From Emcibacter sp. (GTDB lineage Bacteria; Pseudomonadota; Alphaproteobacteria; Sphingomonadales; Emcibacteraceae): a DNA stretch of 64,000 nt. A model generated the notes under the pieces. It made no database searches. It was not told the DNA's origin and saw only the letters and a list, made by a program, of their open reading frames with translations. Location of the stretch: the NCBI GenBank assembly GCA_021774785.1, contig JAJFIQ010000019.1:992001-1056000 (forward strand). The letters are read 5' to 3'. Below are positions 16,642 to 25,385 of the stretch, piece by piece. The position numbers were made by a program, and so were the translations under genes. The number at the start of each line of letters is the position of its first letter. The stretch's first letter is position 1.

Positions 16642-19600
16642 TCATTCAAACGATTCATTACTCTCACGATTCCAGCCATCTTCCATTTTTCTATTGGTCA
16701 ATATTTCTTTATTCAATTTTGTATATTCATTTTTTGCCCAAGAACCTATTTCATCATTCTCATGCTGAAACAAATTTTTAAATAGAACAGACCTTTCTTT
16801 TAAAATATCGGACCTAGAGCCACTCCACATCCTTGGCCTTATAGATTCAGCAAATTGTGTTAAAACTGCATCAAGACTAGGAGCTTTGTTAAAGATTTCA
16901 AACACAATTTCTTTCCATGCTAATTCAGCGTTACCCTCAGAGTGAGCAAATGCCTCAATAGCTATTGAAATAATTGGGTAACGAACAATTGGATCTATAT
17001 CACACCAGTGTATCAAGTCCTTATCAGAAATTTTATTAATTGGGTTCTCTCTTTTCCCTGAACTGTCAAAATACCCGCAGCTATATCTATAATTCTCAAC
17101 ATCAGTATCCCCTAAAAAGACATCAAGAAAACATTTTGGTTGAAGTTTTACAATTACCTGTAGTAACTCAACATAATCCGGCTTATAAATCGTATGATTT
17201 GATGCAGCCGCTACAAAATTTTCACAAATAATTCTTGCCGTAACACTTGCAGAACTTTCAAAAAGACATTTTTCTGCAACTCTGGCCAAATTATATCCAG
17301 ACATCCCACCATTTTTTCGTTCATTAAGAAAAGAATATCTAGCAAGTATCTCTGAACCAGTTTGTATCAATTTTCTGGAATATATTACTGGGGTTTTTCG
17401 AGAGCCATGGAATCTCATTACCAAGATTTCCAGTGCAACATTAACACCGCCTTCCTTACTGCTTATTTTCTGAAGCAATGCGGCAAGGTCATCATCACTA
17501 ATAGGCTCATGCGCCATGCCATAGGCAAGAAATTTATACATATTTACATCGGAAATGTTATTATCCAATGCGGCATGTATTCTTGTGATTCCGCGTCTAT
17601 CTATTACGCAATTAGATTGAAATACCGGGAACCATTGCCCAAGAAGTTCATCCGTAAGTAATTGATCAAGAATATCCTGATGTGATTTTAGGTCATTTTC
17701 TTCACAATATTTAAGAAAGCCTGAAAAAACATTTATATTTTGCTCATTAGAAGGAGTATTCTCAAATTGATTTCGCAAAACACGCCATAGCTCTAATTTG
17801 TCACTACTGCCTCCGGCCATTCCTTTACCGAGACAGAAAATACGGCTGTTAGATGAGGATATAATTTCAGCGATTAGTTCTTTCAATGCATCAGAATTAT
17901 CAACAAGCTGCTTTCCAATATTCTCTACCTGCTTATCTATATTCAACCTTATCGCAGATGCATCCTGATCATCATCAAAATCATCCTCCAAATCAAAATA
18001 ACCATTATGTTGCGATATGGCATAGGCACGAGCTTTATCAATAATACTGCTTGGTTTTAAATATTTTTCCAGATCCAAAAGTTTTTGAGTTATTTCTTGG
18101 TCAATATTTTCCTTATCAAAACGGATGATGCTCCGAACTGCTTTCCAGCCCTCATGCCATGGAAAGTGGATATGAACCTTTTTTACAGCGACTTCAATAG
18201 TGCCGTACATTTCACCTCTGGTCCACAAGCCCCTCAAGTTATTTGATAAAATTTCTCTAGCTTTGATCGCTATTTCTCTGTTTGAAATTGCTATTGAGAC
18301 ACATATTTCGATAAATGTTTTATACCATTTTCCTTGTTCCTCAAACGTCTTGGGTTCATACCCAAAATCTCTTGGTCTGGCTCCAAATCCAAATTCCTGC
18401 ACAGAGCTAAAATGCCAAGCTTCCAAAGTTGAATCTAAAAGTAATAGCCCTAATTGTTGATACTCAATGTTTTCGTCTGCAATTAAGTCTTCAATAATCT
18501 GAGCTCGTGCTTCTACCGTGGCATGTGTGCCTGATAAATAAAGGAAAAATAGTGTTTTCAAAACTTCACGCGTTGAATTATAATTTTCGTCTGGATTTTC
18601 AGAAATAGCAAAACGACACATAATTTTTGTGCTGCGAATGAATAAGTCTGGATCATATGCAAAGTGAAATAAAAGCCTGACAAATTCCCCATAATACTGA
18701 TTATCTCTAGATGTGAATTTATCACTATTCCCACCATTAGCTGCCCGTTCAATTGCCTCGAGTGCTTTTTCGGGTGAAACAGGGCAAATATACGTAAATA
18801 CGTCAAGACCAAAAGGATTTAAGTTATCAATTTCCTCACCTATCCACCCCTTTTCATCTAGCCATTCATCCACAATTTCAACGGCTTCTCTACTATCATG
18901 CAAGAAACTAAGTCGATGAGAGAATGACTTAATAATTCTTTCTGATTGACTTTTGAGTATTATATCCCGGATTTTACTTTTTGGAATGGATTCCAAAGCT
19001 CGCTTGGCTAGGCGATTAGCTATTGCATGAGGCAATAATGCTCTCCATACATCCCGAGATTGAACTAGATCCCGACGCTTTAATTCTTGTACATCCCTAT
19101 ATAGTTCTTCCTTGGATTTATTTATTATTGATGCCAAAATACCTAATTCTGAACTCTCAGATACAACATCCGTGCCTTCAAAAGAATAAACCAATGCACA
19201 TGCTTCTGCCGAAATCAGCAAATCATCATTGTTGTCATTTCTTTGCTCAAATAACCTTCTAAAAAGATCTTCATCGCGAAATCCGGATAGCGTTTCTCCC
19301 TGGCATATAGTGTTTGCAAGAGCGATAGCTATTCGAGCATTTCCCCCTGAGAATTCTGCTATTTTATTTACATCCAGATCACCAATATGTGGAAAGCGTA
19401 TTTGTATGACCCTTTTTATAACATCTTCACTAGCTGGTTCCAGTTTGAATACTGATGTTTGATCAGGAAGATCATCGCGTACGTCATATTCAACGGTTAA
19501 GATACTGATGTTACTATTATTTACAGAACATGTCTGGGTTAGTCTATAATGCAAATCAGGCGGACAATTATCAACGACTAAAACAATCCTGTAGCCGTCA

Positions 19601-20481
19601 GAAATTAATAATTCAGCAAAAGTTCTTGGATCCGGCTGGGGGTGATGGGACATATCCGTATAAATAACCTGGCTTGGGTCCAAGGCGTCTGAACCAATTC
19701 TATTATCAAACAGGGCTTGAACTAATCTGGTTTTACCAACACCGGACAACCCAACCAACCTGACAGATGAATGATGCCTTTTAAGGGCACCCCTAAGCCT
19801 TGATATCCCTTCCGCAGACGACATTCCCTCTGATTTCTTGGAAACTGTTCCATCAATCAAACGAAGTGTGTCATCCAATATATATTCTTCACTTAGGCCT
19901 TCTGGTGAATTTGACCAATTTCCATAAGATTGCCACCCTTGCAATGCCCGCCCGATTTTGTTACGTATCCACAATACCAAACTAGGATAAGACCTAACCC
20001 AAGTAGCAATACGGCCCCGATCATAAAAATCCAAACTAAAGCTTTCATGCCCATTCTCACATTTAACAGCTTCCTGCATGGCACATATTCTATCATCAAG
20101 GGCTGTTTTAGTAGTGGACCCGCCTGAGCAAACAATAATATATGCACCACTATTCTTTATGAGAGTTTTAATTTCGTCTCGTAAAACGCCCTTCGGACAC
20201 ATTTCTTTGAGAATGGCCGATTTGGGCATATCAGGCTTCTTGACCTGAAAACCTGTATTTTTTCTTGGTACAAAACTGGCTGCAGGAAGTTCTTCTTCAC
20301 TATCAACAACAACATCCAAGCCTCCATCAGGAGCATCTTGATTTCCTCCCCAAGTGATCCCTTTTGTAGAAATATTATTCTTTCGATACTCAGCCTCACA
20401 CAATAATCCTGTCAGTTCTCGCAAAGAACTATCATCAAGTTTCGCGATATCATCTCCTGTGACATCTAACAGATTACTCAT
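16642..20481 (-). CDS. Mrr-like nuclease fused to STAND-type NTPase with large C-terminal region
   Basis: This 1279-aa protein has three parts. Residues ~30-140 resemble a PD-(D/E)XK nuclease of the Mrr-like QxK variant: Asp in PDGGLDVVV (~55) and GFQVKK (~79-81). Residues ~235-460 hold a P-loop NTPase with Walker A GLSGVGKT (~244-251), Walker B-like RIVLVVDNCPP and a winged-helix-like tail, as in STAND NTPases. The remaining ~800 residues are alpha-helical, repeat-like and may sense a trigger. The architecture resembles Avs-type antiviral sensors (nuclease, STAND, sensor); kinship beyond architecture is not shown. I chose the ATG at 20481 with AGGGG upstream; a TTG 27 bp earlier is weaker. 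It lies 135 bp after the GHKL ATPase gene. Confidence 0.85.
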   Translation of the reverse strand: MSNLLDVTGDDIAKLDDSSLRELTGLLCEAEYRKNNISTKGITWGGNQDAPDGGLDVVVDSEEELPAASFVPRKNTGFQVKKPDMPKSAILKEMCPKGVLRDEIKTLIKNSGAYIIVCSGGSTTKTALDDRICAMQEAVKCENGHESFSLDFYDRGRIATWVRSYPSLVLWIRNKIGRALQGWQSYGNWSNSPEGLSEEYILDDTLRLIDGTVSKKSEGMSSAEGISRLRGALKRHHSSVRLVGLSGVGKTRLVQALFDNRIGSDALDPSQVIYTDMSHHPQPDPRTFAELLISDGYRIVLVVDNCPPDLHYRLTQTCSVNNSNISILTVEYDVRDDLPDQTSVFKLEPASEDVIKRVIQIRFPHIGDLDVNKIAEFSGGNARIAIALANTICQGETLSGFRDEDLFRRLFEQRNDNNDDLLISAEACALVYSFEGTDVVSESSELGILASIINKSKEELYRDVQELKRRDLVQSRDVWRALLPHAIANRLAKRALESIPKSKIRDIILKSQSERIIKSFSHRLSFLHDSREAVEIVDEWLDEKGWIGEEIDNLNPFGLDVFTYICPVSPEKALEAIERAANGGNSDKFTSRDNQYYGEFVRLLFHFAYDPDLFIRSTKIMCRFAISENPDENYNSTREVLKTLFFLYLSGTHATVEARAQIIEDLIADENIEYQQLGLLLLDSTLEAWHFSSVQEFGFGARPRDFGYEPKTFEEQGKWYKTFIEICVSIAISNREIAIKAREILSNNLRGLWTRGEMYGTIEVAVKKVHIHFPWHEGWKAVRSIIRFDKENIDQEITQKLLDLEKYLKPSSIIDKARAYAISQHNGYFDLEDDFDDDQDASAIRLNIDKQVENIGKQLVDNSDALKELIAEIISSSNSRIFCLGKGMAGGSSDKLELWRVLRNQFENTPSNEQNINVFSGFLKYCEENDLKSHQDILDQLLTDELLGQWFPVFQSNCVIDRRGITRIHAALDNNISDVNMYKFLAYGMAHEPISDDDLAALLQKISSKEGGVNVALEILVMRFHGSRKTPVIYSRKLIQTGSEILARYSFLNERKNGGMSGYNLARVAEKCLFESSASVTARIICENFVAAASNHTIYKPDYVELLQVIVKLQPKCFLDVFLGDTDVENYRYSCGYFDSSGKRENPINKISDKDLIHWCDIDPIVRYPIISIAIEAFAHSEGNAELAWKEIVFEIFNKAPSLDAVLTQFAESIRPRMWSGSRSDILKERSVLFKNLFQHENDEIGSWAKNEYTKLNKEILTNRKMEDGWNRESNESFE

Positions 20482-20616
20482 TTTATTTTCCCCTAATTCT
20501 ATTATCAATGGCTGGTAAAAGCGAGAGTCTCTGGTCTAATACCCAATGATTCAGCAACAATATGTTCAACAGATTTACTTTTGGCAAAAATCCTGCTTAC
20601 ATAAAATATATTCCAA

Positions 20617-22482
20617 TTACTCAGCAATGTTTGGTTCAATCCCAGCAGCCCTAATCATATTTTTTGCCCACTTTTTAGCAATAGGTATGCTCTGCTTGTA
20701 GTCATCTGCAGCCATAGAAAGGGACTCTGGAGATGTAGCACGATCCAAATCGTCAACTGACCAATCTTCTGATAAACGCTTACTGATGGCAAAGCACGTC
20801 AATTTCCCTACTCTAAAAGCCATGTAATGCCTCGCCGCATTTATAGTCTGGGTTCGAACAATTTCAGGTTCTCCAAAATTTCTGAGTTCAACCTCTAACT
20901 CTGAGGCCATCCTGTCGACAATGTTATAGTGGCCATTAATAAATAGTGTTTGGGCTTCTTTGTAGTATCGACCCGCTCGCCCTTTTATATCTTTATCTGA
21001 AATCTCATCCGGATCAGTTAAAATTTTTATTTCTGGAACACGTTCTAGAGCTTTGGTTGCTCGCGATGCTATAGAGCCCTCAGGGGCCTTTCGGACTTTT
21101 TTCTTTATGGCGATCTGATTTTTAGGGTCAGGGACAACGGAATCTATATGGTTTAGGTCTTCGACATTACCAGGAAAATCGGTATCTAACTCTGTTGGAG
21201 ATGATGTATCCATTCCTTCATCGTAAGATTCCGTTGGGGTGGAGGAAGACCTTTTTGAAGAACTGAGAGTTATTGTTGGTACTCGGAATTCATCCAGTAG
21301 TTTCTGCAAGTCTGCTTGTAAATCATCCAGATTTTCGTCAGATTCGGGAGATTGTGCACGAATAATCTCTTTGAACCAACCTGGCATTAATTCCCTGACG
21401 TCTTCTGCAAAATGTTCCGCCAAAAGAGGAGATCTATCCTCAGGCCATACCAGCCCATCTCGATACTGAGTTGGAAGTGCCATAGAGCTTGGGATTTCAA
21501 TTTCGATTGTTAGAACTTTTGAACCAAATGGAATTCCGAAATTAGGCGCTGCTGCCGACCATGATATACGGTTTTTGAAATCGTAACGTTCGCCCTTATA
21601 AACAAGAGCGCAAAAAGTTGTAGATGCTGTTGCTGGATTAGCGCGTGAACTTAAGGAATGACCAGATTGTTCATGCTTTGGATCATGTATGTAATGGACT
21701 ACAATTCCCAGACCTGAGTCTGAAACGCGTTCATGCATTGGCAATTTGTCCAAAATGGCGCAGAGCGGCTTTAATGGCCGCGTTCTACCTGTTTCGCCTT
21801 TACCGCCACCTTTTGTCATTGATACATCAATGCGAACTTCAACTCCATCTAGGAATTTTGCAAACCTTTGAAAGATTATTGTAGGTATGTAACTACGATC
21901 AACTTTCTTACCTTTGCCAAGTGGCTCAGCTACAGTATCATGATCATCACTTTCTCCAAAAAGAACTACTTCAGTCCAATCCGTTTCTAGATCATGCCCT
22001 TCTTTCTGCGCGGCAAAAGTTACATCGAAAACTGTGTCGGAGGTTCCATCCGGTAATTCTACAGGAAATCGCACGTAAGTTTCCTCATAGTCATCATATC
22101 CTATGGTCACTTCATTAACGATGCCGTCCTTACATGACCTATATCGAATACCAGATCGGGACATTGTTAGCCCCGATACTTTAGCACCAATGCCAAAGTT
22201 TCCATCCAGAGACATCTTTTTATTGATAGAAGACGATAGGTCGGTTGCCAGTTTTAATTCTTGGCCATCCATACCAACACCGGTATTCCAGAAGGCAATT
22301 TTCCGCACGCCATCAATTTCGACGGGGTATATATGAATCCGTCTGTTACCTTCTTGAGCCAGCGCTGCACTCTCATCAGCGTTCTTGAAGAACTCTCTGA
22401 CGAGAGTACCAACAGGTGCTTGTTCTATGAGTCTATTTACAAGGAATCTTCTATCCCGGATTTGAAGTGGTTCAGCCCGCAT
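20617..22482 (-). CDS. GHKL (HSP90/MutL/MORC-like) ATPase
   Basis: This is a 621-aa protein with an N-terminal HSP90-like ATPase fold: the N-box with catalytic Glu30 and Asn34 (VREFFKNADES), the motif FWNTGVGMD (~64-72) and the glycine lid LDGNFGIGAKVSGL (~92-105). The usual Asp of the D-x-G-x-G motif is Asn66; the same swap in yeast Hsp90 (D79N) blocks ATP binding. An acidic, serine-rich linker (~405-470) separates the ATPase/transducer half from a C-terminal helical domain (GRAGRYYKEAQTLFINGHYN onward). MutL/MORC-like ATPases are known in restriction-like gene neighbourhoods. It starts 5 bp after the small upstream gene, suggesting translational coupling and a common role. Confidence 0.85.
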   Translation of the reverse strand: MRAEPLQIRDRRFLVNRLIEQAPVGTLVREFFKNADESAALAQEGNRRIHIYPVEIDGVRKIAFWNTGVGMDGQELKLATDLSSSINKKMSLDGNFGIGAKVSGLTMSRSGIRYRSCKDGIVNEVTIGYDDYEETYVRFPVELPDGTSDTVFDVTFAAQKEGHDLETDWTEVVLFGESDDHDTVAEPLGKGKKVDRSYIPTIIFQRFAKFLDGVEVRIDVSMTKGGGKGETGRTRPLKPLCAILDKLPMHERVSDSGLGIVVHYIHDPKHEQSGHSLSSRANPATASTTFCALVYKGERYDFKNRISWSAAAPNFGIPFGSKVLTIEIEIPSSMALPTQYRDGLVWPEDRSPLLAEHFAEDVRELMPGWFKEIIRAQSPESDENLDDLQADLQKLLDEFRVPTITLSSSKRSSSTPTESYDEGMDTSSPTELDTDFPGNVEDLNHIDSVVPDPKNQIAIKKKVRKAPEGSIASRATKALERVPEIKILTDPDEISDKDIKGRAGRYYKEAQTLFINGHYNIVDRMASELEVELRNFGEPEIVRTQTINAARHYMAFRVGKLTCFAISKRLSEDWSVDDLDRATSPESLSMAADDYKQSIPIAKKWAKNMIRAAGIEPNIAE

Positions 22483-22487
22483 TGTGC

Positions 22488-22724
22488 TTAATCCTTAAGT
22501 TTAAATTTGTCGAATGAGTCTCCTGAGGACGAATTGAACTTACGTTCAATTTCAGTAGTTGCATCCTTCAAGACCTTTATAATTTTTTTGATATCCGTTT
22601 CTGAATATTCATAGGCTCGGGTATTCGACAAATTTCCAATTTTCCGTATTGCATCTAATGCGGATTGGGTTCGCCCTTCTGCTAATTTAACAAACTTCTT
22701 TCTTTTATCGCCACTTTTTAACAT
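22488..22724 (-). CDS. Small basic protein, first gene of the cassette
   Basis: This is a 78-aa, lysine-rich protein (LKSGDKRKKFVKLAEGRTQS, then ALDAIRKIGNLSNTRAYEYS) with two predicted helices and a polar tail. I do not recognise a named domain, though the phrase IRKIGNLSN followed by Y-x-Y-x(3)-D-I recalls a widespread small family of unknown function. The ATG at 22724 is preferred over a TTG 12 bp upstream. The GHKL ATPase gene begins 5 bp after its stop, so the two are probably co-translated. It may be a regulator, adaptor or inhibitor of the cassette. Confidence 0.7.
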   Translation of the reverse strand: MLKSGDKRKKFVKLAEGRTQSALDAIRKIGNLSNTRAYEYSETDIKKIIKVLKDATTEIERKFNSSSGDSFDKFKLKD

Positions 22725-22763
22725 AATAAAATCCAAATATTCTCTATAATTTTAATTTAATAT

Positions 22764-22808
22764 ATAGAAATTCGATATTTTATTGTCAATAATTTTATAA
22801 ATTTCTAT
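22764..22808. promoter_or_regulatory. Inverted repeat upstream of the four-gene cassette
   Basis: Arms ATAGAAATT (22764-22772) and AATTTCTAT (22800-22808) form a perfect 9-bp dyad with a 27-bp AT-rich spacer, 40 bp upstream of the first gene's start. It could be an operator. The whole gap 22737-22948 is extremely AT-rich. Confidence 0.4.
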
Positions 22809-22948
22809 TAAATTTCCTAACAAATCAATGAATTTCCTGTAAATACCGCGTATATTTGTGAATATCTTACTTATAAAAGTGCGACTCACTATTCGTAGGG
22901 TTTTTAAGAAATATAAGGGAGTTTTCGTGGATAAAGGCTACAAATTTT

Positions 22949-23257
22949 CTAAAACAAACACAACTGCCGGGCATTTTCTTGAACAATCCTCCACTCTTCA
23001 GATTGCGCTTCATGATCTAGCCATGCTTTCACAAATTCCACAGCACTATCATATTCATCAATATTCCCCTTCGGGGTAAAATGAGACCGATAGCCTGTTT
23101 CCGTAATCGGCAATGGTGCCTTTTCAGGCTGGATTGTATGTATTTCCACATGAGCCATGGCTTCCTGATGACGAGAAGCCAAGCTGAACGGGTCGGGATC
23201 ATAGCGAACTTCGACCTCAAATGACTGCCAGATGAGGGTTTCCGATGTGTAAGCCAT
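22949..23257 (-). CDS. Conserved ICE-associated hypothetical protein
   Basis: This 102-aa protein starts AYTSETLIWQSFEVEVRYDP and contains SRHQEAMAHVEIHTIQPEKA and a conserved-looking segment (FTPKGNIDEYDSAVEFVKAW). It has no signal peptide or membrane helix. The start at 23257 follows a G-rich ribosome-binding site and lies just 2 bp past the ardA stop, so it is probably co-transcribed with ardA and may act early after transfer. I recall similar small proteins beside ardA in related elements, but cannot name a domain. Confidence 0.72.
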   Translation of the reverse strand: MAYTSETLIWQSFEVEVRYDPDPFSLASRHQEAMAHVEIHTIQPEKAPLPITETGYRSHFTPKGNIDEYDSAVEFVKAWLDHEAQSEEWRIVQENARQLCLF

Positions 23258-23259
23258 AA

Positions 23260-23763
23260 TCAACACCCCCACGCCACATAAGTTGTGCCCATGATTTCCA
23301 CTTCGTTGATATCACCTGATAACAACATGTCGCGGGCGAAAGCCTCACAGTCAAAATAGTAACGGAGATTTTCAGGCATTTCATCAAGTAACCCGCTATC
23401 AGTGATATATTCTTCCGCGTATTCTTTCGAGCGGCCTTCAAAAAGACCCACCTCGTCCAATTGATCCAGAACATCTGACATATCGACATTTAAGAATTCC
23501 GCGAGGTAAATCGCCTTGATCAGCTCTTCCCCGTCCAGACTTTCAAGTTCATCAAACCACTGCTCAAGATTAGCCTGATTTATGCCAAGCGCATTGAACA
23601 GTTGAGCATTATCACCATCAATAAAATACAGCTCAAGCTCATCAACGGGTTCACCGAAACTATCTTCAAGATTGGCGGCCTGTTCAGAGTAATCAGCATA
23701 ATTTGTAAAGTAAAATCCGGAAACATCCGTGTTATAAGGTTTGGCAAAATATTGGTTGTTCAT
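23260..23763 (-). CDS. ardA: Antirestriction protein ArdA
   Basis: This is a 167-aa acidic DNA mimic that blocks type I restriction enzymes while the element enters a new host. ArdA hallmarks are the N-terminal block (FAKPYNTDVSGFYFTNYADY), a long acidic middle region (EDSFGEPVDELELYFIDGD, SDVLDQLDEVGLFEGRSKEY) and the C-terminal YFDCEAFARDMLLSGD. I chose the ATG at 23763 because AGGAGA lies 8 nt upstream; a longer frame would translate the hairpin region. A long imperfect inverted repeat lies 38 bp upstream of the start and is likely its regulatory or entry promoter structure. Confidence 0.93.
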   Translation of the reverse strand: MNNQYFAKPYNTDVSGFYFTNYADYSEQAANLEDSFGEPVDELELYFIDGDNAQLFNALGINQANLEQWFDELESLDGEELIKAIYLAEFLNVDMSDVLDQLDEVGLFEGRSKEYAEEYITDSGLLDEMPENLRYYFDCEAFARDMLLSGDINEVEIMGTTYVAWGC

Positions 23764-23800
23764 TTTAATCTCTCCTGTTTTTGAATACAGAAGGCCCCAC

Positions 23801-23879
23801 AGCCTGATATTGGACTGTAATGCAACAGTCTTCACGGGGTTTTGGCGCGGAAGATCTGTTGCGTTACAGTCATCAGGCT
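23801..23879. promoter_or_regulatory. Long hairpin upstream of ardA, possible single-strand promoter
   Basis: The left arm (23801-23828) contains AGCCTGAT and GACTGTAATGCAACAG separated by a 4-base bulge. The right arm (23856-23879) is CTGTTGCGTTACAGTC plus ATCAGGCT, complementary over 24 positions with one wobble-compatible mismatch. The loop is 27 bases. Conjugative plasmids use such folded single-stranded promoters (Frpo/ssi type) ahead of leading-region antirestriction genes. I infer a similar role; a transcript leader is the alternative. Confidence 0.6.
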
Positions 23880-23937
23880 ATATAAACGCGCTGGATCAAT
23901 GATAGGGGAGATTTTAAATATTCAATTTGCCACTTTC

Positions 23938-24174
23938 TTAAATTGTGTTTTCCTTTTCCGGCATTAGCTGTTTTGCTTTTCTGAACCCGCCGTCACTTTG
24001 AATGAAGGACGTAATCATTTGAACTGCCAGAATTTGCGGGGTTTCGACACTTCCATGTTCTTTTTGGTATATTTCAGCATATATCAATAAATCCGAATGG
24101 ATCTCTGGCGGGAGGGAAAGCGTGATCTTGACCGGCGTTCTATCGGGTATTTTTCTGATTTTAAGACCTGTCAT
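23938..24174 (-). CDS. DUF2274 domain protein of the Trb module
   Basis: This is a 78-aa protein with a ribbon-helix-helix-like start (KIRKIPDRTPVKITLSLPPE) followed by the LLIYAEIYQKEHG segment, the pattern of DUF2274. This family is found directly behind trbI in alphaproteobacterial Trb-type conjugation clusters. Its start overlaps the trbI stop by 4 bp, so translation is coupled. A DNA-binding or assembly role has been guessed for the family but is not established. Confidence 0.85.
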   Translation of the reverse strand: MTGLKIRKIPDRTPVKITLSLPPEIHSDLLIYAEIYQKEHGSVETPQILAVQMITSFIQSDGGFRKAKQLMPEKENTI

Positions 24175-25385
24175 AATGTTTCTCCAAATGGTGTAAGAAT
24201 GATGTCTTTGCCGACGATAACGCGCACAGGCCAGCCGGGACGAATAGTGATTGTAGGTTGAATATTCAGATGCTGATCAATGATCTTCTGTCCGGCCTGA
24301 TTGATATTGGATTGACTGCTGTCACGGATAGCTTCGGCAAGTGAGCCATCTGCACCGCCGTAAGCCAGTTCAGTACCCACCCCCAGCAAGGTGGCAAGAC
24401 CAATGCCTTTTAATAACCTACCCGTATGCCAATCAACCTTGTCCGTAAGACCGGCATATCCGGATTTATCCGTACCACCCAGATTATCAATTTGCACGCT
24501 ACTGCCATCAGGCCGGATGATCCTGTCCCAGACCACCAGCACCCGCTGCTGTCCGTTGGATATTTCACTGTCATAACGGCCAATCAACTTTGAGCCTTGC
24601 GGAATCAATAGATAATGCCCCGTCACCGTGTCATAGACATTCTCTGTCACCTGAGCCAGGGCCTGCCCCGGCAGGTCACTATTGATACCGGTGATCAGAC
24701 TGGCAGCAATGACCGTGCCTGACATCAAGCTATAGGGAGACAGGGGTTCCATCAGGGTATTTTGACTGACAACAGAACCACCAACAGGTTTTTGCAAAAA
24801 CGCGTTCTTCCGATCCTGAGCAGAAGGACTGTTTGCTGAACTTACCTGCCCCTCAGAGCCGAGTGCCATTAGCTGTTGCAGACCCATGAGGTCGTTTTCA
24901 CGGAATAATTCTGCCCCCTTCTCGGTTTCAGACCTGACCACAGTTCCCGATGTCTGGAAAAATACCGCAGACTCCCGGGCCAATGATTGCTGCCGTGCCT
25001 TGTGAATACGCTCAGCCCGTTGGCGTTCCTCAACGGCCGACGGCCTGAAAGGTTGTTCGCTATCCGTGGAAACAACACCTGCGTCTATTTCAGCCGCACG
25101 CAATGCTGGCCCTGTATCTCCCATATAGGGTGCGCCCAGCCTGGGGAAGGATGGTTTTATATCCTGATAGGTTTTGGGCAGGTCGTCCAGCCCTTCAGCT
25201 TTTTGCTTATGGGTGATGTTATAAAGCTCCTTCTGCCCTTCCCCCTTCTTCGCCTTTGGTTCAAGGGCGTAAAAACTTAAACCGACCAACACAGTGACCA
25301 AGATCAAAGCCGCTAATATCACCATTTTCCGGTTCAGGCGGCTGACCGGTTTCGGGCGGGAGCGGATTTCAAGGGTCTCGGTCAT
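24171..25385 (-). CDS. trbI: Conjugal transfer protein TrbI (VirB10-like)
   Basis: This 404-aa protein spans the envelope and couples the inner-membrane ATPases to the outer-membrane pore. It has a short cytoplasmic N-terminus, one membrane helix (MVILAALILVTVLVGLSFYA, ~25-44), a proline-rich periplasmic linker and the C-terminal beta-barrel domain with SPYSLMSGTVIAASLITGIN, TGHYLLIPQGSKLIGRYDSE and GTDKSGYAGLTDKVDWH. These blocks are the standard VirB10/TrbI signatures. The start overlaps the trbG stop by 4 bp. It is part of the ordered trbBCDEJLFGI run. Confidence 0.96.
   Translation of the reverse strand: MTETLEIRSRPKPVSRLNRKMVILAALILVTVLVGLSFYALEPKAKKGEGQKELYNITHKQKAEGLDDLPKTYQDIKPSFPRLGAPYMGDTGPALRAAEIDAGVVSTDSEQPFRPSAVEERQRAERIHKARQQSLARESAVFFQTSGTVVRSETEKGAELFRENDLMGLQQLMALGSEGQVSSANSPSAQDRKNAFLQKPVGGSVVSQNTLMEPLSPYSLMSGTVIAASLITGINSDLPGQALAQVTENVYDTVTGHYLLIPQGSKLIGRYDSEISNGQQRVLVVWDRIIRPDGSSVQIDNLGGTDKSGYAGLTDKVDWHTGRLLKGIGLATLLGVGTELAYGGADGSLAEAIRDSSQSNINQAGQKIIDQHLNIQPTITIRPGWPVRVIVGKDIILTPFGETL

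Noticed and set aside
22858-23079. Plus-strand 73-codon frame in the gap before ardA-linked genes
   Set aside because: AT-rich, no ribosome-binding site, partly antisense to the gene at 22949-23257.
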